Source: Streptomyces xanthii | GTDB lineage: Bacteria > Actinomycetota > Actinomycetes > Streptomycetales > Streptomycetaceae | Direction of reading: 5' to 3' | Length of the DNA: 64,000 nt | Assembly: GCF_014621695.1 (NCBI RefSeq) | Contig: NZ_CP061281.1 | Span: 6,758,001-6,822,000, forward strand | Part shown: positions 1 to 7,494 of the stretch, in pieces | Position numbering within the stretch: the first letter of the stretch is position 1 | Layout: each line of letters opens with the position of its first letter | The notes under the pieces: model-generated | What the model was told of the DNA's origin: nothing | What the model saw: the letters and a program-made list of their open reading frames with translations, nothing else | The model's database searches: none | Made by a program: the position numbers and the translations under genes

Positions 1-106
1 CCTGCTCAGCCGCTTCCTCGCCCGGCCCGCCGCCTGGCGCGTCCTCGACGGACTCGTCGCCGTCACGATGCTCGCGATGGGGGCCCTGCTCATCGCCGGC
101 ACCTGA
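1..106 (+). CDS. LysE-family amino-acid exporter, C-terminal fragment
   Basis: This is the 3' end of a gene entering from the left edge. The open frame encodes about 34 residues ending in a hydrophobic helix (LDGLVAVTMLAMGALLIAGT) followed by TGA at 104-106. The stretch RPAAWRVLDGLVAVTMLA closely resembles the last helix of LysE/RhtB translocators, inner-membrane exporters of basic amino acids or homoserine. Only the C-terminus is visible, so the family call rests on one helix and could be another small membrane transporter. Confidence 0.6.
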   Translation, partial: LLSRFLARPAAWRVLDGLVAVTMLAMGALLIAGT

Positions 107-178
107 GACCGCCCGACACCGTCCGCGCCAGGACTGCGACACTGATGCCCGCACAGGTAGATGTAGCGAGCAATCAGG

Positions 179-1471
179 ATGAGCGTGGACGGCACAGGCA
201 CCAGCGAGAGCAGCACCGGCACCGCACCGGACGAGACACCGGCACGGCGGCGGCGCTGGGCGATGGACACCCGGCCGCTGCGGATACCCGCCTACCGCCG
301 CCTGTGGTCCTCCACGATCGTCACCGCCGTCGGCAGCCAGCTCACCGCCGTCGCCGTGCCCAAGCAGATCTACGACATCACCGGATCCTCCGCCTGGGTC
401 GGCGCCGCGAGCCTCGCCGGACTCGTACCGCTCGTCGTGTTCGCCCTGTGGGGCGGCGCGGTCGCCGACACCATGGACCGCCGCAAGCTGCTCCTCATCA
501 CCAACTGCGGCATCGCCGGCACCTCGGTCCTGTTCTGGCTCCAGGCCGTCACCGGGCTCGGCTCCGTCGTCGTCCTGATGGTGCTGCTCGCCCTCCAGCA
601 GGCGTTCTGGGGACTCAACGCGCCCGCGCGCAACGCCTCCATCGCCCGGCTCGTGCCCGAGGGCCAGCTCGCCGCGGCCAACGCGCTCGGCTCCACCGTC
701 ATGCAGACCGGCCAGGTCGTCGGGCCGCTGCTCGCCGGCGTCCTGATCCCCGTGATCGGCCTGCCCGAGCTGTACCTCATCGACGCGTTCGCGCTGTGCG
801 TCACCGTCTGGGCCGTGTACCGGCTGCCCGCGCTGCCCCCGCTCGGCACCGTCGCCCGCCGCGCCGGAGTGCGCGAGATCGCCGAGGGCTTCCGGTACAT
901 CGCCCTGCACAAGGTGCTGCTGCTGTCCTTCCTCGCCGACATCGTCGCGATGGTCCTCGGCATGCCCCGCGCCCTCTTCCCGCAGCTCGCCGCCGAGACC
1001 TACGCGCCCTACGGGGAAGGGCTCGCCCTCGGCCTCCTGTTCGCGGCGATCCCCGTCGGGGCGGTGGCCGGCGGGCTGTTCTCCGGTACGTTCTCGCGAG
1101 CCCGGCGGCACGGCTGGATGGTCATCGGCGCGGTCGTCGCGTGGGGGCTCGCGATCGCCGGGTTCGGGCTCAGCGGCAACCTCTGGCTCGCCGTGGCGTT
1201 CCTCGCGCTCGCCGGGGTCGCCGACATGGTCTCGATGGTATTCCGCGGGGCGATCCTGCTGTCCGCCGCGACCGACGAGATGCGCGGCCGGATGCAGGGC
1301 GTCTTCACCGTCGTCGTCGCGGGCGGGCCCCGGCTCGCCGACGTGCTGCACGGATCGGCGGGCTCCGCGTTCGGGCCCCGCGCGGCCGTGGTCGGGGGCG
1401 GGCTCCTGGTCGTCGTCACCATGCTGGGCCTCGCCTGCGCCATGCCCGCGCTGCGCCGCTACCGGGTCTGA
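179..1471 (+). CDS. MFS transporter (EntS-like exporter)
   Basis: A 430-residue membrane protein of the major facilitator superfamily, with about 12 hydrophobic segments separated by short loops. The loop after the second helix reads GGAVADTMDRRKLLLITN, the usual MFS motif A position (D-x-x-D-R-R-K). The overall pattern matches the DHA3/EntS-like branch, whose members export siderophores, drugs or other small molecules. The start at 179 precedes RRWAMDTRPLRIPAYRRLW, the normal cytoplasmic lead-in. It lies 65 bp upstream of an XRE-cupin regulator on the same strand, which may control it. The substrate cannot be read from the sequence. Confidence 0.9.
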   Translation: MSVDGTGTSESSTGTAPDETPARRRRWAMDTRPLRIPAYRRLWSSTIVTAVGSQLTAVAVPKQIYDITGSSAWVGAASLAGLVPLVVFALWGGAVADTMDRRKLLLITNCGIAGTSVLFWLQAVTGLGSVVVLMVLLALQQAFWGLNAPARNASIARLVPEGQLAAANALGSTVMQTGQVVGPLLAGVLIPVIGLPELYLIDAFALCVTVWAVYRLPALPPLGTVARRAGVREIAEGFRYIALHKVLLLSFLADIVAMVLGMPRALFPQLAAETYAPYGEGLALGLLFAAIPVGAVAGGLFSGTFSRARRHGWMVIGAVVAWGLAIAGFGLSGNLWLAVAFLALAGVADMVSMVFRGAILLSAATDEMRGRMQGVFTVVVAGGPRLADVLHGSAGSAFGPRAAVVGGGLLVVVTMLGLACAMPALRRYRV

Positions 1472-1536
1472 GTACAGTTTGCTGCACGTCGGGGTGCAAC
1501 CAGGTGTGCCCCTCCAGGCCCCTCGATGGACGGAAC

Positions 1537-2109
1537 GTGTCGGACCTCGACCTGCTGACCCAGTCGCTCGCCCGCAACGTCAGGCACTGGCGCACCGAGC
1601 GCGGCTTCACCCTCGACACGCTCGCCTCCCGGGCCGGGGTCAGCCGGGGCATGGTCATCCAGATCGAACAGGCCCGCACCAACCCCAGCATCGGCACCGT
1701 CGTCAAGATCGGCGACGCGCTCGGCGTCAGCATCACCACCCTGCTCGACTACGAACAGGGCCCGAAGGTGCGGGTCGTCCCCGGCGACCAGGCCGTCCGG
1801 CTGTGGTCGACGGAGGGCGGCAGCCACAACCGGCTCCTCGTCGGCGCGGAGGCGCCCGGCCCGTTCGAGATGTGGGAGTGGCGGCTCGCGCCGGGTGAGG
1901 GCAGCCCGTCGGACCCCCATCCGCAGGGGACGGTGGAGCTGCTGCACGTGACCTCCGGTGAGCTGGCCCTGGTCGTCGACGGGGTCGTGCACCGGGTGCC
2001 GGCGGGGGCCAGCGCGACGTTCGAGGCGTCCGTCGCCCACGAGTACCGGAACGATGGCTCCGCGCCGGTGGAAATGATGCTGGCGGTCTCGGTGCCCTTC
2101 GAGCGCTGA
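1537..2109 (+). CDS. XRE-family regulator with C-terminal cupin domain
   Basis: A 190-residue regulator. Residues about 8-62 form an XRE/Cro helix-turn-helix (ERGFTLDTLASRAGVSRGMV, then IEQARTNPSIGTVVKIGDAL). Residues about 105-188 form a small cupin barrel (HPQGTVELLHVTSGELALVV) of the kind that binds a small effector. This is the PuuR/SutR type of architecture. I chose the GTG at 1537 (VSDLDLLTQSLARNVRHWR) because homologous proteins begin just ahead of the HTH; an in-frame GTG at 1504 is possible. The gene follows the MFS exporter closely and may be co-transcribed, so control of that exporter is a reasonable inference. Confidence 0.88.
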   Translation: MSDLDLLTQSLARNVRHWRTERGFTLDTLASRAGVSRGMVIQIEQARTNPSIGTVVKIGDALGVSITTLLDYEQGPKVRVVPGDQAVRLWSTEGGSHNRLLVGAEAPGPFEMWEWRLAPGEGSPSDPHPQGTVELLHVTSGELALVVDGVVHRVPAGASATFEASVAHEYRNDGSAPVEMMLAVSVPFER

Positions 2110-2152
2110 GTTCCTCTCGGTCGCGTCGCCGGGTGCGGGTCTCGTCGTGGCC

Positions 2153-2250
2153 GGTCGCGCAGTTCCCCGCGCCCCTGATGAGGCTGCGCCTCATCGGGGA
2201 AATGCGACCCGAAGGGTCTGCATTTCAGGGGCGCGGGGAACTGCGCGACC
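2153..2250. repeat. Cruciform-forming intergenic inverted repeat (98 bp)
   Basis: Two perfect 26-bp arms at 2153-2178 and 2225-2250 are exact reverse complements. The outer ends read GGTCGCGCAGTTCCCC and GGGGAACTGCGCGACC. Between them lie two further hairpins: an 8-bp perfect stem with a 3-nt loop (GATGAGGC / GCCTCATC), and a stem AAATGC / GCATTT with an inner ACCC / GGGT. The element sits between a regulator and the YbaK-like gene and carries no gene. A 24-nt part of the left arm recurs at 4956-4979, so this is a dispersed intergenic repeat. It could terminate transcription in both directions. Confidence 0.9.
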
Positions 2251-2329
2251 AACCCCCACCGGCCCGCAGTCGACCGGAGAGCCAGAGGCCCGCACGATCC
2301 CGCCCCGGGCAACTGTTAGCGTGCCGGAC

Positions 2330-2890
2330 ATGCGCGCACCCATCGGCACCTTTGACACCGTCACCCCCGCCCCGGACGCCCTGAACCTCCTCACCCGCCC
2401 CGTCGCGGACGCCGTCCGGAACTGGCGCGGCAGCGTCCCCGCGCAGGACCTGATCCACGTCGACACCGAGCCCGACTGGGCCGACACCGCCACGTTCGTC
2501 GAGCACTACGGCCCCGACCTGCTCGACACCTCCGCCAACTGCGTCGTCGTCAGCGGCAAGCGCGGCGGCGAGGCGACCCTCGCCGCGTGCGTCGTCCTGT
2601 CCGCCACCAAGGTCGACGTCAACGGCGTCGTGCGCCGCCACCTCGGCGCCCGCAAGGCCTCCTTCGCCTCGATGGACACCGCGACCGGCGAGACCGGCAT
2701 GGAGTACGGCGGCATCACCCCCATCGGCCTGCCCGCCGACTGGCCGGTCCTCGTCGACGCGGCCGTCGCCGACCTGCCGTACGTCCTCATCGGCAGCGGC
2801 ACCCGCCGCGGCAAGCTCATCGTGCCGGGCAAGGCCCTCGCCGAGCTGCCCGGCGCCACCGTCCTCGAGGGCCTCGGCATCGCTGTCTAG
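2330..2890 (+). CDS. YbaK/EbsC-family (aminoacyl-tRNA deacylase-like) protein
   Basis: A 186-residue protein of the YbaK/ProX fold, whose members hydrolyse mischarged aminoacyl-tRNAs in the cytoplasm. Visible family features are the central strand ANCVVVSGKRGG and the segment HLGARKASFASMDTATGETG followed by GGITPIGLP, which corresponds to the conserved substrate-pocket loop and GGxTPxGL motif. The ATG at 2330 lies about 7 nt after a -10-like TTAGCGT, which suggests a leaderless transcript; an in-frame GTG lies three codons earlier. Its TAG stop shares the palindrome CTAG (2887-2890) with the stop of the convergent AAC(3) gene. Which tRNA it edits is unknown. Confidence 0.88.
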   Translation: MRAPIGTFDTVTPAPDALNLLTRPVADAVRNWRGSVPAQDLIHVDTEPDWADTATFVEHYGPDLLDTSANCVVVSGKRGGEATLAACVVLSATKVDVNGVVRRHLGARKASFASMDTATGETGMEYGGITPIGLPADWPVLVDAAVADLPYVLIGSGTRRGKLIVPGKALAELPGATVLEGLGIAV

Positions 2891-3741
2891 GACGCCCCGC
2901 CCAGCCTCTCCTCGATCCAGGCCCGGCCGAACCCCACGACCACGCCCGCGTCGAGGAGATGGCACTCCGCCGCCCCGACCCGCCCGCTCGTCCCCAGTCC
3001 CGCGGCCAGCAGCTCCGCGCCGATGACCTCGAACGGGTCGCGGCCCGGCGGCACCACGGAGCCGTAGTCGAACGCGCCCCGCTCCGAGTCGATGTCGTGG
3101 AACCGCCGCCACACCCGCCGTCCGCCGTCCCGCAGCGGCTGCTCGTACGACACGAACCGCTTGCCCGGCGCCTCGGCCAGCGCCTCCGCGTGATGCAGCA
3201 GGGTCAGCGTGTCCAGCGGGGCGCCCAGCATCAGGACCCGGCCGCCGCGCGCCACCAGACGGGCGAGCGGACTGTCCGGCCCGTGCGGATCGTCCCAGGG
3301 GTGATCCACCGTCAACTCCCGGGCGCCCGCGCCCAGCGCGGCGAAACTCGCGTCCGGATGCCGGCTCCGCAGAGCGCCAGGCCGGTGCCGCAGTGCCTCC
3401 GGCAGCCGTCCGTTCGCGTGGTCGCACTCGCTCGACTCCGGGTCGTACGCCGGGTGTTCGTCGCGCACGGCGTCCCGCCAGGCCGCGGGCCAGGAGTCGA
3501 AGTCGTAGGGCAGGGCGTCGTTCCAGCCACACGTGACCATCAGCGTGCCGGACGCGCCGACCACGTCGAGAAGCGCGTCGAGCACCGTGCCGGCGCCGCC
3601 CGCCACATAGCCGAGCGCGGACATCCTCGTATGGAACATGACAGTGTCGCCGGGGCCGAGCCCCAGCGCGGTCAGGTCGCGGGCGAGACGGCGCCGGGTG
3701 ACGGGGCCGCCGGAGCGGGTGAGCAGAGTGCGTTCGTCCAC
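2887..3741 (-). CDS. Aminoglycoside N(3)-acetyltransferase family protein
   Basis: About 284 residues of the AAC(3) acetyltransferase family, enzymes that transfer acetyl from acetyl-CoA to the 3-amino group of aminoglycosides. Diagnostic stretches are MFHTRMSALGYVAGGAGTV near the N-terminus, SRHPDASFAALG, RVLMLGAPLDTLTLLHHAEA and the C-terminal AECHLLDAGVVVGFG. These match the AAC(3)-II/III/VII-X branch. I chose GTG at 3741 (VDERTLLTRSGGPVTRRRL), as in relatives, with a -10-like TACGGT just upstream. An in-frame ATG at 3786 would add 15 residues but has no ribosome site. No aminoglycoside cluster is nearby, so the natural substrate is uncertain and resistance is only a possibility. Confidence 0.88.
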   Translation of the reverse strand: MDERTLLTRSGGPVTRRRLARDLTALGLGPGDTVMFHTRMSALGYVAGGAGTVLDALLDVVGASGTLMVTCGWNDALPYDFDSWPAAWRDAVRDEHPAYDPESSECDHANGRLPEALRHRPGALRSRHPDASFAALGAGARELTVDHPWDDPHGPDSPLARLVARGGRVLMLGAPLDTLTLLHHAEALAEAPGKRFVSYEQPLRDGGRRVWRRFHDIDSERGAFDYGSVVPPGRDPFEVIGAELLAAGLGTSGRVGAAECHLLDAGVVVGFGRAWIEERLGGAS

Positions 3742-3827
3742 CCGGCCGACCGTACGCGCCCCGAGCGGAGTGCGGCCGCGGCTCATGAGATCTTGAACCG
3801 GACAGCCGTAGAGGGAGAGTTGACGAC

Positions 3828-4709
3828 ATGACAGACCAGCTGACCGTCGCCGTGCTCGGCACCGGCATCATGGGCGCGGCCATGGCCCGCAACATCGCGC
3901 GCGCCGGACACACCGTGCGCGCCTGGAACCGCAGCCGCGCCAAGGCCGAGCCGCTCGCCGCCGACGGCGTGCAGGTCAGCGACACCCCGGCCGAGGCCGT
4001 CGCCGACGCCGACGTCGTCCTCACGATGCTCTACGACGGGCCCGCCGCGCTCGACGTCATGCGGCAGGCCGCGCCGGGGCTGAGGCCGGGGGCGGCCTGG
4101 CTGCAGTCGACGACGGCCGGGATCGACGGCATCGCCGAACTGGCCGAGTTCGCCGCCGAGCACGGCCTCGTCTTCTTCGACACCCCGGTCCTCGGCACCC
4201 GCCAGCCCGCCGAGGCCGGTCAGCTTCTCGTCCTCGCGGCCGGGCCCGTCGACCGGCGTGAGGCCGTCGCCCCGGTCCTCGAAGCGGTCGGGGCCCGCAC
4301 CGCGTGGATCGGCGAGGACGGGGGCGCGGGCGGCGCCACCCGGCTCAAGCTCGTCGCCAACAGCTGGGTGCTCGCCGCGACCAACGCGGTGGGGGAGGCC
4401 CTCGCCCTCTCCCAGGCGCTCGGTGTCGACCCGCAGTCCTTCCTCGACGCGATCGCCGGTGGCGGGCTCGACATGCCGTACCTGCACGCCAAGTCGGCGA
4501 TGATCCTGGAGGACCGGCTGACCCCGGCCCAGTTCGCGGTGGACACCGCGGCGAAGGACGCGCGGCTCATCGCCGAGGCCGGGCGGGCGCACGGGGTGCG
4601 CCTGGACGTGGCCGAGGCGGCCGCGGCCCGCTTCAGCCGTGCCTCGGAACAGGGTCACGGCCACGAAGACATGGCCGCCGCCTATTACGCCTCCTTCGAC
4701 ACCCCCTGA
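3828..4709 (+). CDS. NAD(P)-dependent beta-hydroxyacid dehydrogenase family
   Basis: A 293-residue protein of the 3-hydroxyisobutyrate dehydrogenase superfamily (also tartronate semialdehyde reductases and imine reductases). The N-terminal Rossmann domain opens with VAVLGTGIMGAAMARNIARA, the GxGxxG dinucleotide loop, followed by AWNRSRAKA; Arg after Asn suggests NADP preference. The substrate-binding segment is LQSTTAGIDG, and the conserved catalytic Lys lies in TRLKLVANSW. The C-terminal helical domain starts near residue 165. An SD-like GGGAGAG precedes the ATG. The gene is divergent from the AAC(3) gene, with about 86 bp between the chosen starts. The substrate cannot be assigned from sequence. 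Confidence 0.9.
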   Translation: MTDQLTVAVLGTGIMGAAMARNIARAGHTVRAWNRSRAKAEPLAADGVQVSDTPAEAVADADVVLTMLYDGPAALDVMRQAAPGLRPGAAWLQSTTAGIDGIAELAEFAAEHGLVFFDTPVLGTRQPAEAGQLLVLAAGPVDRREAVAPVLEAVGARTAWIGEDGGAGGATRLKLVANSWVLAATNAVGEALALSQALGVDPQSFLDAIAGGGLDMPYLHAKSAMILEDRLTPAQFAVDTAAKDARLIAEAGRAHGVRLDVAEAAAARFSRASEQGHGHEDMAAAYYASFDTP

Positions 4710-5088
4710 TCCCGGCTGCGGCGGCGCCGCACGGGCTGAGGATCGTTCGCCGGGTGCCGCCCGGTGGGGCTTCTCGCGCCGTTCCGGGTGTGCGTCCGGT
4801 CGGCTCGACCCAGCCTTGGGCAGTCTGCCGCCTGGGGCGGCACGGGTGGGCAAGGCGGCACCCCGGCGCCGGGTGCGCGATGCATCGGGGCTCGGCTACA
4901 GCGCCACCGCCGTAGGGGCTGACGATCATCGCCGGGTGCAGCCCGGTGGGGCTTCTCGCGCAGTTCCCCGCGCCCCTGAAGGGCGCACTCCGTGCGCCCC
5001 AGGGGCATGTCGGTCGCGCCCCGCGACGGAGTCGCTGAACGGCACAGCCCCGCGCTCGCCGGGCGAGTGTGTGCCCCGCGATGACTTG
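4710..5088. repeat. Gene-free interval with duplicated intergenic repeats
   Basis: This 379-bp interval has no convincing gene. It carries two diverged copies of one segment, at 4733-4785 and 4915-4967, both reading GCCGGGTGC then GCCCGGTGGGGCTTCTCGCG. The second copy continues into TCGCGCAGTTCCCCGCGCCC (4956-4979 in full), identical to the arm of the cruciform at 2153. It is followed by a hairpin at 4974-5005 with stem GGGCGCAC / GTGCGCCC inside CCCCT / AGGGG. The hairpin may end transcription from both flanking convergent genes. Confidence 0.8.
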
Positions 5089-5496
5089 TCAGGGGAGGCG
5101 GGGGATCTCTATGGCCGGGCAGCGGTCCATCACCATTTCCAGGCCCTCCTCGCGCGTCCGCGCATGCGCCTCTTCGTCGACCACCCCGAGCTGGAACCAC
5201 ACCGCCTTCGCCCCGATCGCCACGGCCTCGTCCGCCACCGGCCCGGCCAGCTCGCTGTTCACGAAGACGTCCACCACGTCCACCGGGAACGGGATGTCCG
5301 CGAGCGAGGCATAGCCCCGCTCCCCGTGCACCGTCTCGGCCTTCGGGTGGACGGGGACGATCCGCTTGCCGTACTCCTGCAGGACCCGCGCGACGCCGTA
5401 CGCCGCACGCGACCGGTTCGAGGAGAGCCCCACCACGGCCCAGGTGTCCCCGGTACCGGTGAGGATCTTGCGGACGGTCTCCTGGTCGCCGTACAT
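5089..5496 (-). CDS. CoA-binding protein (YccU/SucD-like Rossmann domain)
   Basis: A 135-residue single-domain protein of the CoA_binding_2 family, a Rossmann fold related to the CoA-binding domain of succinyl-CoA synthetase. Visible features are TWAVVGLSSNRSRAAYGVAR, the loop VPVHPKAETVHGERGYASLADIP (residues around 50-72) and DVVDVFVNSELAGPVADEA followed by KAVWFQLGV. The ATG at 5496 has a clear GGAGG 7 nt upstream; a longer open frame exists but lacks this signal. Members occur widely as stand-alone cytoplasmic proteins, and their physiological role is not settled. It is divergent from yigZ with 92 bp between them. Confidence 0.9.
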   Translation of the reverse strand: MYGDQETVRKILTGTGDTWAVVGLSSNRSRAAYGVARVLQEYGKRIVPVHPKAETVHGERGYASLADIPFPVDVVDVFVNSELAGPVADEAVAIGAKAVWFQLGVVDEEAHARTREEGLEMVMDRCPAIEIPRLP

Positions 5497-5588
5497 CGGC
5501 GCCTCCAAGCATGGTCGGGCGGAAGGCTGACATCCGGCTAACCACCCGCACCGCCCGCCGATTCCACGCGGGCGCATAGGCTGGTCCG

Positions 5589-6209
5589 ATGCAGGACGAG
5601 TACCGCACGGTGGCCCACGAGGGCGTGCACGAGACAGAGATCAACCGCTCCCGGTTCCTGTGCGCGCTCGCGCCCGCCGCCACCGAGGAGGAGGCCCAGG
5701 CCTTCGTCGCCCGCATCCGCAAGGAGCACCCGACCGCCACCCACAACTGCTACGCGTACGTCATCGGCGCCGACGCCTCCGTCCAGAAGGCCAGCGACGA
5801 CGGCGAGCCCGGCGGCACCGCGGGCGTCCCGATGCTGCAGATGCTGACCCGGCGCGAGATGCGGTACGTCGTCGCCGTCGTCACGCGCTACTACGGAGGC
5901 GTGAAACTCGGCGCCGGCGGCCTCATCCGCGCCTACGGAGGCGCGGTCGGTGAGGCGCTCGACACGCTCGGCACCGTCACCCGCCGCCGCTACCGCCTCG
6001 CCACCGTCACCGTCGACCACGCGCGCGCGGGCAAGATGGAGAATGACCTGCGCTCCACAGGACGCAGCGTGCGCGACGTCCACTACGGGGAGGCCGTCTC
6101 CATCGAGATCGGGCTGCCCGAGTCGGACCTCGACCAGTTCCGGGCGTGGCTCGCGGACGTGTCGGCGGGGGAGGCCGGCTTCGAGCTCGGCGGCGAGGCC
6201 TACGGGTAG
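5589..6209 (+). CDS. YigZ/IMPACT family protein
   Basis: A 206-residue protein of the YigZ/IMPACT family. The N-terminal UPF0029 domain is complete: INRSRFLCALAPAATEEEA, then the hallmark DDGEPGGTAGVPMLQ and VVTRYYGGVKLGAGGLIRAY. The C-terminal DUF1949 domain (residues about 140-200) has a ferredoxin-like fold. Bacterial members are thought to bind nucleic acid or ribosomes, and yeast YIH1 modulates Gcn2 signalling; the bacterial role is not established. The ATG follows a -10-like TAGGCT by 6 nt, which suggests a leaderless message. Confidence 0.93.
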   Translation: MQDEYRTVAHEGVHETEINRSRFLCALAPAATEEEAQAFVARIRKEHPTATHNCYAYVIGADASVQKASDDGEPGGTAGVPMLQMLTRREMRYVVAVVTRYYGGVKLGAGGLIRAYGGAVGEALDTLGTVTRRRYRLATVTVDHARAGKMENDLRSTGRSVRDVHYGEAVSIEIGLPESDLDQFRAWLADVSAGEAGFELGGEAYG

Positions 6210-6330
6210 CACGGGCATCCTCCCGATGTGAGCCGGGCGGTGTGAGGCCTGTCACCAGGGAGCCGGGGGAGCCGGGGCGGCGCGGGTGTTCCTGCCGTGC
6301 TGTCAGACCCAGCGGTTAGCCTCGTGTGTC

Positions 6331-7494
6331 ATGAGGCTGCTGCACACGTCCGACTGGCATCTGGGTCGCGCGTTCCACCGCGTGAGCATGCTCGACGCCC
6401 AGTCCGCGTTCATAGGCCACCTCGTCGACACCGTGCGCGAGCGGGAGGTCGACGCGGTGGTCGTGTCGGGCGACGTGTACGACCGGGCCGTGCCCCCGCT
6501 GTCCGCGGTCGAGCTGTACGACGACGCCCTGCACCGCCTCGCCGACCTCGGCGTGCCCACGGTGATGATCTCCGGGAACCACGACTCGGCCCGCCGCCTC
6601 GGCGTCGGCGCCGGGCTCCTGGGGCGCGCCGGCATCCACCTCCGTACGGCGGCGAGCCGCGTCGCCGAGCCCGTCGTGCTGACCGACGCGCACGGCGACG
6701 TCGCCTTCTACGGACTGCCGTACCTGGAGCCGGCCATCGTCAAGGCCGAGTTCGGGGTCGAGCGTGCCGGGCACGAGCAGGTGCTCGGGGCCGCGATGGA
6801 GCGCGTGCGCGCCGACCTGGCCGCCCGCGCCCCCGGCACCCGGTCCGTGGTCCTCGCCCACGCCTTCGTCACCGGCGGCACCCCCAGCGACAGCGAGCGG
6901 GACATCACCGTCGGCGGCGTCGCCGCCGTCCCCGCGGGCGTCTTCGACGGGGTCGACTACGTGGCCCTCGGCCATCTGCACGGCAGTCAGACCCTCAGCG
7001 AGCGCGTCCGCTACTCGGGCTCACCGTTGCCGTACTCCTTCTCCGAGGCCGACCACCGCAAGAGCATGTGGCTCATCGACCTGGACGCCGACGGCGCCGT
7101 GAGCGCCGAGCGGATCGACTGCCCGGTGCCCCGGCCGCTCGCCCGGATCCGGGGCGACCTGGAGGACCTGCTCGCCGACCCGGACCTCACCGTCCACGAG
7201 GAGTCCTGGGTCGAGGCCACCCTCACCGACGAGGTGCGGCCCGACGATCCCATGGCCCGCCTCACCGACCGCTTCCCGCACACCCTCAGCCTGCTGTTCG
7301 ACCCGCGCCGCACCGACGCGCGCCCCGACGCCAGCTACGCGGAGCGACTCAGCGGGCGCGACGACCACGAGATCGCGGAGGACTTCGTGACCCATGTCCG
7401 CGGCGCCGGGCCCGACCCGGACGAGCGCGCCGTGCTGCGCGCCGCCTTCGACGCCGTACGGACCGACGACGTGGTGCGCGAGGTCGCCCGGTGA
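6331..7494 (+). CDS. sbcD: Exonuclease SbcCD, nuclease subunit SbcD
   Basis: A 387-residue calcineurin-like phosphoesterase, the Mre11-type nuclease subunit of SbcCD. Metal-binding motifs appear in order: HTSDWHLGR near residue 5, SGDVYDRAVPP near 49, SGNHDSARR near 77, LAHAFVTGG near 175 and ALGHLHG near 212. SbcCD cuts DNA hairpins and blocked double-strand ends. The ATG at 6331 (MRLLHTSDWHLG) is the family start and sits close behind a -10-like TTAGCCT. Its stop overlaps the sbcC start by 4 bp (GTGA), so the two subunits are translationally coupled. Confidence 0.97.
   Translation: MRLLHTSDWHLGRAFHRVSMLDAQSAFIGHLVDTVREREVDAVVVSGDVYDRAVPPLSAVELYDDALHRLADLGVPTVMISGNHDSARRLGVGAGLLGRAGIHLRTAASRVAEPVVLTDAHGDVAFYGLPYLEPAIVKAEFGVERAGHEQVLGAAMERVRADLAARAPGTRSVVLAHAFVTGGTPSDSERDITVGGVAAVPAGVFDGVDYVALGHLHGSQTLSERVRYSGSPLPYSFSEADHRKSMWLIDLDADGAVSAERIDCPVPRPLARIRGDLEDLLADPDLTVHEESWVEATLTDEVRPDDPMARLTDRFPHTLSLLFDPRRTDARPDASYAERLSGRDDHEIAEDFVTHVRGAGPDPDERAVLRAAFDAVRTDDVVREVAR

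Noticed and set aside
2225..4024. Minus-strand 599-codon frame across the YbaK, AAC(3) and dehydrogenase genes
   Set aside because: It crosses three genes with recognisable products and has no motif; high GC removes stop codons.
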